DNA from: CAKSQF01 sp051868045
Lineage (GTDB): Bacteria; Bacillota; Clostridia; Oscillospirales; CAG-272
NCBI GenBank assembly: GCA_051868045.1
Contig: JBJDZN010000011.1
Span: forward strand, 1-44,035
Length of the DNA: 44,035 nucleotides
Direction: 5' to 3'
Shown: positions 29,212 through 39,161 of the stretch, in pieces
How the letters are laid out: each line of letters begins with the position of its first letter
Numbering within the stretch: the stretch's first letter is position 1
The notes under the pieces: model-generated
Seen by the model: only the letters and a program-made list of their open reading frames with translations
What the model was told of the DNA's origin: nothing
The model's database searches: none
Made by a program: the position numbers and the translations under genes

Positions 29212-31689
29212 TCACCCCGGCACCCTGCTCTCACTACAGGTCAGATACAGAATCTGCCGATCCTCTGCCAACTTCTCAAGCAGTGCCAGCGTGGTCTTCA
29301 TCCGTCCGTCATCCAGATTGACGAAAGGATCGTCGAGGATCAGAAAGTCCGCCTTCCCCTCAAACATGGCGTCTGACAGAGCCAAACGGGCGCACAGGGA
29401 CACCAGATCCTGTCTGCCCCGGCTGAGAGAGGCGGCAGGACGCTGTTTTCCCGCCTCCTCCGACAGCACCGTCAGGGTTCCGTCCATACGGTAGCGGTCG
29501 GTCTCGCCGGTATCTGCCAGAAGAATTTTCGCATAGTCGGTGAATTTTCGCTGAACGTCGGTCAGATACCGATCGGACAGGTTCTGATTCGCCTGCTTCA
29601 GCAGTTCCTCTGCATGAACAATGGCATTCAGAGTCGCCCGGGATTTTTCATACTCATCCTTCAGGATCGTCAGCCTTTCCTCAAGAGCGGGAAGCTGATC
29701 GGCACGCTGAGTAAGCCGACTGTACTCTGCGGCAAGATCGGCGGTCCTTGCGGTGTATTCGTCCCGACGGGTCTGCAGTATCTGCTCCTTTTGGCGAAGC
29801 GTTTCCACGCTGTCCCCGGCGGTCGGAGGGGATTCGAGGTCCAGCTCCGAATGGGATGCCTTGAAAATCTTCAGATTCTGTTCTGCATCGGAGAGTCGGG
29901 CAGAAATCGCCGACAGATCACTAAGCCGCTTTCCCAGAACTCCGATTGCCTCCGACGGATTCTCCCCATCAACGGGATAGCGGGCGAGTTCCTTTGACAG
30001 TCGGTCGGAAATCAGGGCAAGTTCCCGATCCGCCTGCTGACGCTCGTTCAAGTAGATTTCCCGCTGTTTGCACAGTTCAGGATAGCGGCGCACATCTTCG
30101 GACAGAGTCGTTATGTCGGGGGAACGGTAGTAATCCAGAAATTCCCGCAGATCGGCAGCCAGGGTCTCGGTCTCACGGGTAACCTCATCCAACCGACGAA
30201 TCTGCGAGCGATACTGACTCACATCCATCCTCAGCTGGTAAAGGGAAGACAGGGGATCGCCGTCCGACAGTCCATAGGCAGAGAGAAATTCCGAAACCGA
30301 CTCGTCGGTGGCAGGCGGCGGTGAAGCGGGCTTTTTCAGAAGGTTCAATAGCCCAAACAGGGCAGATCCGATACCGATAACAAGGGGAATCAGCCCGATC
30401 AGCCCCCACAGGACAATTGACGGAATTCCAAGCAGGATCAGGACGGTGCCGACGCCCAACAGAACCTGCGGAAGTCTACCGGAATGCTTCCCTTCGGGCA
30501 GAGCCTTGTCCGAACGAACCTTTTCGATCAGGCGATCCATCTGCTCTTCGTCGGGAATTTTTCCGGAAAACAGCCTTGACTGACGGACAAATTCGGGGGA
30601 GCCGAGGATTTCGTCCCGACTGGCTTTCAGATGGGACAGCCGTCTGTCCTTCTGGATATAGTCAGACATCGCCTCCTCATCGGGAAGTCCTGAGGAGAAT
30701 CCGGCGGAAAGTCTGGCATACTCCTCCTGACCCGAGAAGGGTTTATCGGCAATTTCAGCCTGTTTTTTCGCCTGATCCCGTCTGACCGACAGTTCCCGGA
30801 GGGCTTCCAGTTCCTTTTCGGTGGGAAGTCGGTCGCCGAAGAAAGAACTCGCCGACTGTTGTTCACGGCGCAGCTGATCTACTCCGTCGGAAAGGATCCG
30901 ATAATGGGCACGAAGGGCGTTGTCCGCCTCTGCTTTGGCGGCACGGTCAATGGACTCTTTCAGCGCGGACAGTTCACAGGTGCAGGCGGCAATTTTCCGA
31001 TCGTTTTCCCCGGATTGACTCCGGTTTTCCGCTATATCCTTTGACAGGGACTGCAATTCCCGGATTTTCTCTTCCAGATCGTAGATTTCCCTTCTCTGAT
31101 CGGGAATTTTGCCCCGATCTCCGGTTTTGGTTTGATATTCCCGCCGCCATTCCTCCAGTTTTTTGACGGCTCCGTCCAGATTCTTGCTCTCGGAAGCGTT
31201 TTCACCGAAACGCTCTGCCAGCAGTCCCGAATCCGGGTCCGATTTATCGGGAGGCGACCAAAGGGAACCGGTGCAGAACACCGACCGAATGAAGCATCTG
31301 GCATTCAAACCGAACAGAGACAGTCCCACGGGGTCGGGGAAATCCTCCGATATGCGCATATCGGGCAGGGAATAAAGACGGAAAGTGTCCTCCGATGCCT
31401 TTTTGCCAAAGGTTCGCTCGATCCGATAGGCTTTGCCGTCGTCGGTCTCAAACTCCAGCCATCCCCCAAAGGGAGCGGATGTCCAGGGTTTGAAGCGTTC
31501 CCGCTCCTTCTGCTCTCCTCGGATTTTCTGGGTGCTGTCCAGTCCGTAAAACATCGCTTTATGAAAGATTGCCAGCGTGGATTTTCCCCAACCGTTCTCC
31601 ATGCACAGGACAGTCAGGGTAGAATGATAGTTCAGGGTATAGTCGGTCAGCTTGCCGAAACCGCTGACATAGGCAGAAGTCAGTTTCAC
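29212..31689 (-). CDS. SbcC/YhaN-like AAA ATPase with internal membrane segments
   Basis: Predicted product is 825 aa from the GTG at 31689 (VKLTSAYVSGFG), preceded by GGAGG and overlapping the upstream stop codon (GTGA). Walker A is ENGWGKST (residues 31-38). Long coiled-coil arms flank a hydrophobic hairpin at about 408-448 (VLLGVGTVLILLGIPSIVLW, then GLIPLVIGIGSALFGLL). The C-terminal half has a signature-type LSRGRQDLVSLCARLALSD and Walker B FLILDDPFVNLDD. A membrane hairpin in the middle of the coiled coil is typical of YhaN rather than classical SbcC. It probably forms a nuclease complex with the coupled YhaO-like gene, acting on damaged DNA near the membrane. Confidence 0.88.
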   Translation of the reverse strand: MKLTSAYVSGFGKLTDYTLNYHSTLTVLCMENGWGKSTLAIFHKAMFYGLDSTQKIRGEQKERERFKPWTSAPFGGWLEFETDDGKAYRIERTFGKKASEDTFRLYSLPDMRISEDFPDPVGLSLFGLNARCFIRSVFCTGSLWSPPDKSDPDSGLLAERFGENASESKNLDGAVKKLEEWRREYQTKTGDRGKIPDQRREIYDLEEKIRELQSLSKDIAENRSQSGENDRKIAACTCELSALKESIDRAAKAEADNALRAHYRILSDGVDQLRREQQSASSFFGDRLPTEKELEALRELSVRRDQAKKQAEIADKPFSGQEEYARLSAGFSSGLPDEEAMSDYIQKDRRLSHLKASRDEILGSPEFVRQSRLFSGKIPDEEQMDRLIEKVRSDKALPEGKHSGRLPQVLLGVGTVLILLGIPSIVLWGLIGLIPLVIGIGSALFGLLNLLKKPASPPPATDESVSEFLSAYGLSDGDPLSSLYQLRMDVSQYRSQIRRLDEVTRETETLAADLREFLDYYRSPDITTLSEDVRRYPELCKQREIYLNERQQADRELALISDRLSKELARYPVDGENPSEAIGVLGKRLSDLSAISARLSDAEQNLKIFKASHSELDLESPPTAGDSVETLRQKEQILQTRRDEYTARTADLAAEYSRLTQRADQLPALEERLTILKDEYEKSRATLNAIVHAEELLKQANQNLSDRYLTDVQRKFTDYAKILLADTGETDRYRMDGTLTVLSEEAGKQRPAASLSRGRQDLVSLCARLALSDAMFEGKADFLILDDPFVNLDDGRMKTTLALLEKLAEDRQILYLTCSESRVPG

Positions 31690-32759
31690 AGTGGCATCGC
31701 CTCCCCATGAAGTGCGGCAAGACCGCAAAGGACGGTCATCCGCTTCTCCTCATCGCTCATATCGGATGCCTGAACCAGCCGAAGAAACTCCCCCCTCAGG
31801 GAAATCTCCCCCGCCAGATCCGCTTCTGACAGGGCAAAAACGGTTTCGTCCTTCAGACGCAAATCGAAATAGTCGGGCAGTCCGTCGGCAAGACTGTGAA
31901 GGTCGATGGGCGTATCCTCCGACCGTCCTCCCGTAAGACTGATTCGGACGCTGTCATCGGCGGGAATGTCGGTAAGGGCTTCCCGAATCCGCCTGAGGCA
32001 GGATAAATTGTCGGGAAGGTCGGTGACATCCACCGTCATCCGATGATAGTGACGGTCTGCGGTAGGAATGAACTCCTTGGTCAATCGCCCATCGGCAATA
32101 TCCAAAAGGATTACGCCTTTTTCTCCGCACTCATCATAGCCCCTGCCGTTGGGACAACCCGGATAGCAGGCGATTCCCCGCTCATCCAGTGGGTACTCGC
32201 CATAGGAATGGATATGACCGAGGGCGAGATAGTTCAGGTTTTTCCGTGCGAAACGGTCGATGGGCAGAATCTCCTTTTTATCCGGACATTCGGCGGCAAA
32301 ATCGGAAAGATCGCCGTGAAGCATGGCAAGATTGAACTTTTGGGGGTCGAAGGGGGTCGCCTCTGCCAGCGCATAGGGATTCTCCGATCCGTACAGGATC
32401 ACGTCCCGGGAAAGCTGATAGGCGGTGAGGGTTTCGTCAAACAGGTGAAGGTTTTCGGGAAAATCTCCATCCCCCGCAAGGGCGGCACAGTCGTGATTGC
32501 CCCGCAGATAGTAGAAATCGAGACCCGGATGGGAGTGAATCCGATCCAGCACATAGTTCAGGGCACGTCCGGTGATCCGGTTTGCGTCAAAGAGATCCCC
32601 GGCAATCAGAATCGCCTGCGCCCCCCGGTTTTCAGCAAGCCCGACGATTCTGCCGAAGGTTGAAAGGATTTCGTCCCGTCTCTTGGCAGACCGTTTGGCG
32701 TCGCTGACCGAGCAGATGGGAGAATCCAAATGAAGATCGGCTGTATGTATCAGTTTCAT
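31686..32759 (-). CDS. SbcD/YhaO-like metallophosphoesterase (DNA exonuclease subunit)
   Basis: Predicted product is 357 aa, starting at 32759 (MKLIHTADLHLDSPI) with AAAGGA upstream. The calcineurin-like metal motifs are visible: DLHLDSP, AGDLFDAN, RGNHDC, MLHGD and LGHIHSYG. The C-terminal part (about 250-357) is an Mre11-type capping domain. It is the nuclease partner of the ATPase encoded immediately downstream. Confidence 0.9.
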   Translation of the reverse strand: MKLIHTADLHLDSPICSVSDAKRSAKRRDEILSTFGRIVGLAENRGAQAILIAGDLFDANRITGRALNYVLDRIHSHPGLDFYYLRGNHDCAALAGDGDFPENLHLFDETLTAYQLSRDVILYGSENPYALAEATPFDPQKFNLAMLHGDLSDFAAECPDKKEILPIDRFARKNLNYLALGHIHSYGEYPLDERGIACYPGCPNGRGYDECGEKGVILLDIADGRLTKEFIPTADRHYHRMTVDVTDLPDNLSCLRRIREALTDIPADDSVRISLTGGRSEDTPIDLHSLADGLPDYFDLRLKDETVFALSEADLAGEISLRGEFLRLVQASDMSDEEKRMTVLCGLAALHGEAMPL

Positions 32760-32841
32760 GACGATTCCTTTCCAATGAATTTTTAACGGATATATGGTGA
32801 AACCTGACGTTTTCTGGCGAAAAATCAGAATAGCGACAAAC

Positions 32842-32865
32842 GGAGCCTTTGTGTAAAGGCTCCGA
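32842..32865 (-). terminator. Terminator hairpin of the C39-peptidase gene
   Basis: CGGAGCCTTT-GTGT-AAAGGCTCCG is a perfect 10-bp stem with a 4-nt loop, 12 bp past the stop codon. The U-run is only TTTG. Confidence 0.7.
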
Positions 32866-32877
32866 GTCAAATGAGCA

Positions 32878-35436
32878 TCAACCGATGTCCAGCAGGATCT
32901 CGCCGGTATCGTGATTGGTGATTTTCAGGGTAAACCTGTCATAGGCACCCTGTGGGATTCCCGTGATCTGCTGACCGAAAATCGCATATCCGGTGTCAGC
33001 CACATAGATGTCTCCTGCCGCCGTAACGGCACGGAAAAGCTGATAGGTGGAATTCTGACCTCCCAGCGTTCCGATCAGTTGATTGACCTGCACCCCTCCC
33101 AGATAGAAAGTGATGCACAAATCGGCACTGTTGATCGGCTCCAGAAGTTCCATATTGCCGAGAATGATGATTCGCAGGTCGGTGCAGGCGGGATCTTCAT
33201 CATTTTTCTTTGTCTGATAATATGGGACGAATGCCGCAGTTCCCTGCCCTGTCAGCAGATTGACATTACCGTCACTGCCTTCAACCGAAACGGCAAAGCC
33301 CTTTTCCTCAAAGTAGAGTCCGGTCTCGGATGCGTCAAACGCCTCGCAGGTCAGGACGATTCTCTGACCGCCGGTATAGCTGACCGTAAAGAGATAGGTG
33401 CTGCCGCTGTCGCCGACTGCCGTCAGGGTGGACTGGTAGGGGATGCGTTCATCGGTGAACAGTGTCAGATTGCAAAGGGTATTGTAAGAGGCTGCGATAC
33501 TGCTTTCATAACCTATGCAGTCCCGCTCAGGCGTAAAGCTCTGACTGAAGGAATGTCCCGCCAGACCGACCGTGACGGTAATCTTCTGTCCGGCAGTCAG
33601 GGGAAGTCCGAGAAACGTGCATTCAAGATAGGTCAGTCCGTCCGAAGAGGTCAGGTCAGTCAGGGAGGGTGACACTGCCTTGCCGTCCACAGTTACCGTC
33701 AGATCCGAGGTATCGTCGATTCCATCCTCCGCAAGAACCGCAGAAAAGATCAGTTTACCGTTTTCAAGGCTGATATTTCCCAGAGAATCGGTCACATCCG
33801 AGCGATAGGTATATCCGCATTTCTGACAGGTATGCAGGGTGTAGCCCGCATCTGTCGCCGTAGGCGGAACAAGACTATCGGTAAATTCATGGTCACAGGG
33901 CTGACTCCAGAGTGCGTACAGCACAAGATCGGCTTCAAGGGTTACAGCGTCGCCCGGCTGATAGTCAGGGACATCCGATTCGGGGTCGCTTGTCCAACCG
34001 AGGAACTGACAACCATTCTTCGTGGGAATCTCGTCTGTCAGAAGTACCGTCTGATCGGTAGGACTTTCCTGATAGGTAACTCCTCCATTGCCTCCGTTTG
34101 CGTGATAAATAATGGCATTCAGGGCACCCGACACATAGGCACAGATGGAGATGGCGCACCAGCCGCCGTTCTCAAGACGTCCCCATGTATAGCCGTCTGC
34201 CTTTACTGTCTCATAGATGGTGATAATCGTGCCCTCGCTGAGATTGGTCAGCTTTGTCGAGGAAAGTCCGGGCGCACTGCGAACCCGAAGGAGATCGGGT
34301 ACTACATAGCTTTCACTGCGAGGAGCCGCCCAAATGGCATACAGAGTCACGTCTGCATCCACATTGATCGTGTCACCCGGAAAATAAACGGGCATGGTTC
34401 CTTCCGGGTCGGTTGTCCATCCCAAAAAGTTCAGGGATTCATGGGTCGGCACCACATCGGAAAGGGTCACGGACTGGGAAAAGGGATTGGGCTGGGTTGC
34501 GATGGTCCCTTCGCCGCCGCAGAGATCATAGAAGATATAATAAAGGGAGCCTGACACATAGTCGCATAGGGAAATAGCACACCAGCCGCCGGTTTCAAGC
34601 CGTCCCCAGACATACCCGTCCGCTTCAGCCGTTTCGCAGACAGTGACCCTCTCTCCCTCATTGAGTCCGCCGAGTACCGAGGCAGACAGGCTGGGCGCAC
34701 TGCGTACCCGAAGCTGATCGGGGGCAACATAGATTTCGGTGCGATCCAGCATATCGGGGTCGGGATTGACCTTTTCACCGTCCAGCACCCCGGCACTGGC
34801 GGGATAGGCGTACTCGCCTGAGTACTTCACCAGTATGTAGCGGGATACGCCATAGTAGCTGGACTGGGCGTACAAATCTATGACGCCGGTATTATCCATG
34901 ACCATCAGCTTGCCGTCCTCAATGCGGTCCACTGCCATCCAGTGAGTCGTTGCACGAACGGTGTAGGTCATTACGATGACATAATAATCGTTTTCCAGGA
35001 AGGATTCGATGCTGTCCACGGCTTGCTTCTCCGACAGAGGATTGTCCAGTTCACCGGAATTGTAAACCGAGGTCAGTTCAGGAGCGTAGGTGGAGAAATA
35101 GTCGGTTGCCAAAAGCCCGGTATACATGGAATTCGTTCCACGGAACAGGTCTCTGGACTTCATCTCTGCAAGACAGATTCCCGGATTGAACTCCGCCGGG
35201 TCACGCTGTCCTGCATGAACCATCAGTTTTGCCACTGCCGTGACCAAACAGCCCACCGACGACATGGTCTTTGTGCCGATCTTCAGGCTTCCCCACAGGG
35301 GATCGCTTTGGCTCCAGCTACGGTAATCGGTTGACCAGCTACTCTCCGTTCCATAGACCGTAAACAGCGGCAGAGAACCGAGGGTAATCAAGACCGCCAG
35401 AAGCAGTGAGGACAACCTTATCTTTAAATTTTTCAT
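32878..35436 (-). CDS. Secreted C39-type peptidase with SH3b and InlB/Flg_new repeats
   Basis: Predicted product is 852 aa from ATG 35436 (MKNLKIRLSS) with GGAGAG upstream. A signal peptide ends near LFTVYGTES. The C39-like papain-fold domain (about 30-235) shows the nucleophile in SSVGCLVTAVAKL and the histidine in TTHWMAVDRIEDG. Two rounds of SH3b (QLRVRSAPSLSA..LGGLNEG; LLRVRSAPGLSSTKLTNLSEG) plus a Listeria-Bacteroides repeat (NFLGWTTDPEG; QFLGWTSDPESD) follow to about 520. A Cys-pair region (HTCQKCGYTY) and about 290 beta-rich residues complete the protein. SH3b domains suggest binding to peptidoglycan or cell-wall polymers; the substrate of the peptidase is unknown. Confidence 0.85.
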   Translation of the reverse strand: MKNLKIRLSSLLLAVLITLGSLPLFTVYGTESSWSTDYRSWSQSDPLWGSLKIGTKTMSSVGCLVTAVAKLMVHAGQRDPAEFNPGICLAEMKSRDLFRGTNSMYTGLLATDYFSTYAPELTSVYNSGELDNPLSEKQAVDSIESFLENDYYVIVMTYTVRATTHWMAVDRIEDGKLMVMDNTGVIDLYAQSSYYGVSRYILVKYSGEYAYPASAGVLDGEKVNPDPDMLDRTEIYVAPDQLRVRSAPSLSASVLGGLNEGERVTVCETAEADGYVWGRLETGGWCAISLCDYVSGSLYYIFYDLCGGEGTIATQPNPFSQSVTLSDVVPTHESLNFLGWTTDPEGTMPVYFPGDTINVDADVTLYAIWAAPRSESYVVPDLLRVRSAPGLSSTKLTNLSEGTIITIYETVKADGYTWGRLENGGWCAISICAYVSGALNAIIYHANGGNGGVTYQESPTDQTVLLTDEIPTKNGCQFLGWTSDPESDVPDYQPGDAVTLEADLVLYALWSQPCDHEFTDSLVPPTATDAGYTLHTCQKCGYTYRSDVTDSLGNISLENGKLIFSAVLAEDGIDDTSDLTVTVDGKAVSPSLTDLTSSDGLTYLECTFLGLPLTAGQKITVTVGLAGHSFSQSFTPERDCIGYESSIAASYNTLCNLTLFTDERIPYQSTLTAVGDSGSTYLFTVSYTGGQRIVLTCEAFDASETGLYFEEKGFAVSVEGSDGNVNLLTGQGTAAFVPYYQTKKNDEDPACTDLRIIILGNMELLEPINSADLCITFYLGGVQVNQLIGTLGGQNSTYQLFRAVTAAGDIYVADTGYAIFGQQITGIPQGAYDRFTLKITNHDTGEILLDIG

Positions 35437-35470
35437 TGCCAATCTCTCCAAACCCATACAGATTAGATAT

Positions 35471-35499
35471 AGTATACCTTTTTTTGTTTCGATTGTCAA
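35471..35499 (-). promoter_or_regulatory. Sigma-A promoter of the C39-peptidase gene
   Basis: TTGACA (35499-35494), 17-bp spacer, TATACT (35476-35471). To its right (35505-35585) is a T-rich stretch with several approximate copies of TATTTTCC, and no gene. Confidence 0.85.
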
Positions 35500-35599
35500 G
35501 TGAAATTTCGTATTTTTTTCCGTATTTTCCTAAAAAATTTCGACTTTTTTCTATATTTTCCATATTTTCCCTATTTTTTCGTGATTTAACTCCAAGGCA

Positions 35600-35636
35600 T
35601 AAAAAATCGTGATGCCGGGAATGCCGGCATCACGAT
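35600..35636 (-). terminator. Intrinsic terminator of the MBL/F5-8 protein gene
   Basis: ATCGTGATGCCGG (35606-35618) pairs perfectly with CCGGCATCACGAT (35624-35636), followed in the minus direction by six T. Confidence 0.92.
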
Positions 35637-35660
35637 GGGAGTAAATAAGTATATGATGGA

Positions 35661-38600
35661 TCAGTCTTTGCCGAAGAGCTTGATATCGGCAATCTGAACC
35701 GTGGTTCCGCTGGTGTAAGAGCAGATGACCAGCATATAGTACTGGTAGGCTGCCGGGCTGTCAACCGAGTAAGTGGAAGCAGAATAGTTGGTGGAAGACA
35801 TACCGCCATCGGCTACGGCATCAATGACCTTCCAGGTCTTGCCGTCCGTACTGCCGTAGAGAACCCAGCTCTTGGGGTTTCTGCCGGGGAACTTCTCGGT
35901 ATCATTTCCGGCAACCAGCTGGTAAGCAGATACCGTAACCGGTTCCTTGGTCATCCACGCCACATAGGCAGGTGCAGCAGTCGTCACGCACCACTTGGTG
36001 GCAGTGTTATCGTCCAGAATACACTGAGGAGCCTCACTGCCGTTGGCACCGACTGTACCTACGCCGGACTTGTCGATAATCTGGTCGTTCAGATCGGTAA
36101 GACCGGTCAGAACGCTGTCGGATACCGGCTTTTCTGCGGTGGTCGTTCCGCCTGTCGGATAACCGAGGGTCGGCACGTCAAAGGTGAAATCGACAGTATA
36201 ACGGTCAAGCTGTTCCGAAACGATCTGTCCGTTCACAACGGTGAAGCGGTAGGTGTAATCACCGGCATAGTAGATTCTCGGATTGGTGGTTGCGTTCAGT
36301 GCCACATTCATCTTGGGCAGGTTATCGCTGGATGTCGCATTCTCTTTGGAATTGGGAACCAGAATAACGTTTGCTGCAATCATAGGATAGAGACTGGGCA
36401 GGTTGTTGTAGTTGTGATGAGCAAGCTGAACGGCATCCGACTGCAGGGTTGCCTTGGTGAACAGGTTGCACATCGCATTCTCGGACACGGTGGAAATATC
36501 ACCCAGCATCATAAAGGTCTTGCCGTCGATATTGATGCGGAGAACGGTGGAGGTTGCGTTGAAGTCGCTGATATTGGTGGTACCCTTGCTGTTGACGGCA
36601 TCCTCGTGGGTGAAGAGAACCTCAAAACCAACGCCCTGAATCTCGAAGGTCTGACCGGTATGGAGCTTGATGTCATCCACGTTCGGATAATACTTGTTGA
36701 CGGTATCCTTCATCAAAAAGGTTCCGGCATCGTATCCGCTGCTCATGGTCTGATAAGAGGGGATATTGAAGTAGAGGGTCTTCAGATCGTAACTATCGTG
36801 ATATTTCTCAAGGAAAGCATGGGTGAAGTAAACATGGTCGCCGTGGGCATGGGAGAAGAACCATCCGGCAATGGTGACCTTCTGTCCGGCAGGGGTATTG
36901 GTGATCTCATGCAGGAAGCTGTCAAATGCCTCCAGTGCCGCTTCACTGCTCTGACGTTCATGACCGCCGTCCAGAATGAAGACGCTGTTATCGGCGAATT
37001 TGATGACGTAGCACATACCGCAGTCGATCTGCCAGTAATCGCCGCCCCAAGTCTGACCTGTTGCCTTGGTATAGTCGATGGAGTACTGATAAAGCTCGGT
37101 GGTACCGGTTCCCGTCTTTTCGGTGGAAAGCCGGGACAGGGTTGTGGTAGAGGAGCGATCCCAGATGATACGGGTTTCCTGGGTCTTTGCCGTATAGTAG
37201 AGATAGATCAGATTGTCGCCTTTGGTGACTGTGCAGAACAGGTTATCCTCGATTTGGTTCTCGGACTCCTTCTTATAGCCCTCCGCAGTCAGCTTTGCCA
37301 CATACTGGTTGAAGGACTGTGCCGAGGTAGAGGAGATCAGAACCATCTGACCCTCTGTTCCGGTCAGACCGGTCTGGTCATTTTGCTTACCGGGTCCGCA
37401 GTTATAGATCGGGCTGACCGTTCCGTCGGGATAGTCGGGCAGAGATGCGAAGGGGATCGCCGCCGCCACCTTCTCGCCGAACAGATCGGTATAGTTTACA
37501 CTACTGTTCAAAATGGTTTTACCTCCGGATGTAATTTGTACGGTCAGTTTGGTCCAGGTTTCATATCCCAGACCGGTGATGACCAAACTGTAAATCTTTC
37601 CTCCCGCAGTGGGGACATAAGGAACATCATCTGCATGAATAAGGGAGCAGGAAGCCATGGTTCCATCGGCACCGAAGCTACCCTCAATGGTGTTGCCGGT
37701 TCCGGTGAAGGTCAGCTTGACCTCGCCGGAGGGTACGCTTGCCGTGGTGGAAAGGACGAGTCTGAGATCGTGGGTCGCCGCATTCTCACGGACGGTCAGA
37801 TAGCCTGCAAGTCCGGTTCCGGCAGACAGGGTGTTATTCGTCTCGAAAACGAGAAGGGGTGCGCCGCCATCGGGGTTTGCCTTGTAGAGATCGGTAACTG
37901 CCGTCAGCTTGGCAGTCAGATCAGCCGCACTTGTGAAGGTGGTTCCGGCAGGTCCGGCAGTAGCGTTGCTGTTGATCTTGGTCTCGTATTCCTCTCTGCC
38001 CGACTGGTAGAAGTTTTTGAAGGTACCGTAGGAGGGATTGCGGACGGTGCAGATTTCCGCCTCCAGGGGGTTATCCGTGAAGCTATAGCAGTACTGCACC
38101 GACAGCGTGTTGTCTCCCGACAGATTGGCGTAGCCGAAAATGCCGAAATAGGTGCCGTAGCTGGTGGTGGAAACGGTGTTTCCGTTATCCGAATAGGCGA
38201 TGATTTCGCCGGTATTGTAGCAATATTCGATGGTCGAGCAGCGCACATAGCCGATGATGCCGGCAGCACGCTCGCCCTTCAGATTGATTATCGTAATGTT
38301 GCCCTTGTTTGCACACTCGGTGATATTTGCCACGGTGGTGGAGTTGACAGAAGTCTGACCCACGATACCGCCGACGTTATACTTACCGCCGTTGACATTG
38401 ATCTCACCGGTATTGATGCACTTTTTCACCTCGGCGGTAGCGGTCGTTCCCACAAGTCCCAGAATACCGCCGCAGGCACCGTTGGTACCATCCGTCAGAT
38501 CGGTTCCGTCGCTTGCCGTGGAATCGGTAACCGTCAGGTCCATCTTACCGCTGTGATCGCAGAGGCGGATGGTTCCGTCGGTATCAGCAGAAGAACTGTT

Positions 38601-39161
38601 ATGAAGAACGGCTCCTACCAGTCCGCCGCATGCCATATTCTGCTTGGCGGTGGCGGTCAGATCCACTGAAGAATGACAGTTATAGAGGGTTCCGCCGTTC
38701 TGAAGGGTTGCCGCGATGGTTCCCACATATCCGGTTCCCACGGATGCCTTCAGGCTGCCCTTGACCGTCAGATTCTTCACGGTTCCGGAAAGAGAGCCGA
38801 AAAGGGAAACAACCACGCCCGTTTTGGTGGAGGCATCGGTGTTTATGTTGTAAGTAATGGTGTATCCTGCACCGTCAAGGGTTCCCGTAAAGGGACTGGT
38901 GATGGTGCCGATAGGGGTCCAGTTTGCATCGGTAATGGTGATATTCCCGGTCAGACGGGCATTGGCAGACAGATTCGTTGCCAGCTTTGCCAGATCGGAT
39001 GCAGAGGAGATCTCCACGACTGCCGAAGAGGTCGATGACGATGCCGACGAGGCCGTTAAGAGGGTTGGTTCAACGGTGTCTGCCGATACGGCAAATACCG
39101 TTGCGGGCACTGCTGTCACGATCGTAGCCAGTGACAGCAGCAGAGCGAAGAATTTTTTCAT
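35661..39161 (-). CDS. Large secreted protein: GLUG-like repeats, metallo-beta-lactamase fold, F5/8 type C domain
   Basis: Predicted product is 1166 aa from ATG 39161 (MKKFFALLLS). A signal peptide ends near VFAVSAD. Residues about 50-430 contain GLUG-type beta repeats (such as GGIVGQTSVNSTTVANITEC, NKGNITIINLKG and YNTGEIIA), usual in surface adhesins. A metallo-beta-lactamase domain spans about 700-980, with HAHGDH near residue 770, LGDIS and an AHH motif. The C-terminus (about 1035-1166) is a discoidin/F5-8 type C carbohydrate-binding domain (VAWMTKEPVTVSAYQLV, WVLYGSTDGKTWKVID). Fusion of a hydrolase fold with a carbohydrate-binding domain suggests an extracellular enzyme, but the substrate is unknown. 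Monocistronic. Confidence 0.85.
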   Translation of the reverse strand: MKKFFALLLSLATIVTAVPATVFAVSADTVEPTLLTASSASSSTSSAVVEISSASDLAKLATNLSANARLTGNITITDANWTPIGTITSPFTGTLDGAGYTITYNINTDASTKTGVVVSLFGSLSGTVKNLTVKGSLKASVGTGYVGTIAATLQNGGTLYNCHSSVDLTATAKQNMACGGLVGAVLHNSSSADTDGTIRLCDHSGKMDLTVTDSTASDGTDLTDGTNGACGGILGLVGTTATAEVKKCINTGEINVNGGKYNVGGIVGQTSVNSTTVANITECANKGNITIINLKGERAAGIIGYVRCSTIEYCYNTGEIIAYSDNGNTVSTTSYGTYFGIFGYANLSGDNTLSVQYCYSFTDNPLEAEICTVRNPSYGTFKNFYQSGREEYETKINSNATAGPAGTTFTSAADLTAKLTAVTDLYKANPDGGAPLLVFETNNTLSAGTGLAGYLTVRENAATHDLRLVLSTTASVPSGEVKLTFTGTGNTIEGSFGADGTMASCSLIHADDVPYVPTAGGKIYSLVITGLGYETWTKLTVQITSGGKTILNSSVNYTDLFGEKVAAAIPFASLPDYPDGTVSPIYNCGPGKQNDQTGLTGTEGQMVLISSTSAQSFNQYVAKLTAEGYKKESENQIEDNLFCTVTKGDNLIYLYYTAKTQETRIIWDRSSTTTLSRLSTEKTGTGTTELYQYSIDYTKATGQTWGGDYWQIDCGMCYVIKFADNSVFILDGGHERQSSEAALEAFDSFLHEITNTPAGQKVTIAGWFFSHAHGDHVYFTHAFLEKYHDSYDLKTLYFNIPSYQTMSSGYDAGTFLMKDTVNKYYPNVDDIKLHTGQTFEIQGVGFEVLFTHEDAVNSKGTTNISDFNATSTVLRINIDGKTFMMLGDISTVSENAMCNLFTKATLQSDAVQLAHHNYNNLPSLYPMIAANVILVPNSKENATSSDNLPKMNVALNATTNPRIYYAGDYTYRFTVVNGQIVSEQLDRYTVDFTFDVPTLGYPTGGTTTAEKPVSDSVLTGLTDLNDQIIDKSGVGTVGANGSEAPQCILDDNTATKWCVTTAAPAYVAWMTKEPVTVSAYQLVAGNDTEKFPGRNPKSWVLYGSTDGKTWKVIDAVADGGMSSTNYSASTYSVDSPAAYQYYMLVICSYTSGTTVQIADIKLFGKD

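Noticed and set aside
36414..38669. 751-codon open frame opposite the large secreted protein gene
   Set aside because: Antisense shadow; the minus-strand gene has signal peptide, HAHGDH and F5/8 motifs, the plus-strand frame has none.
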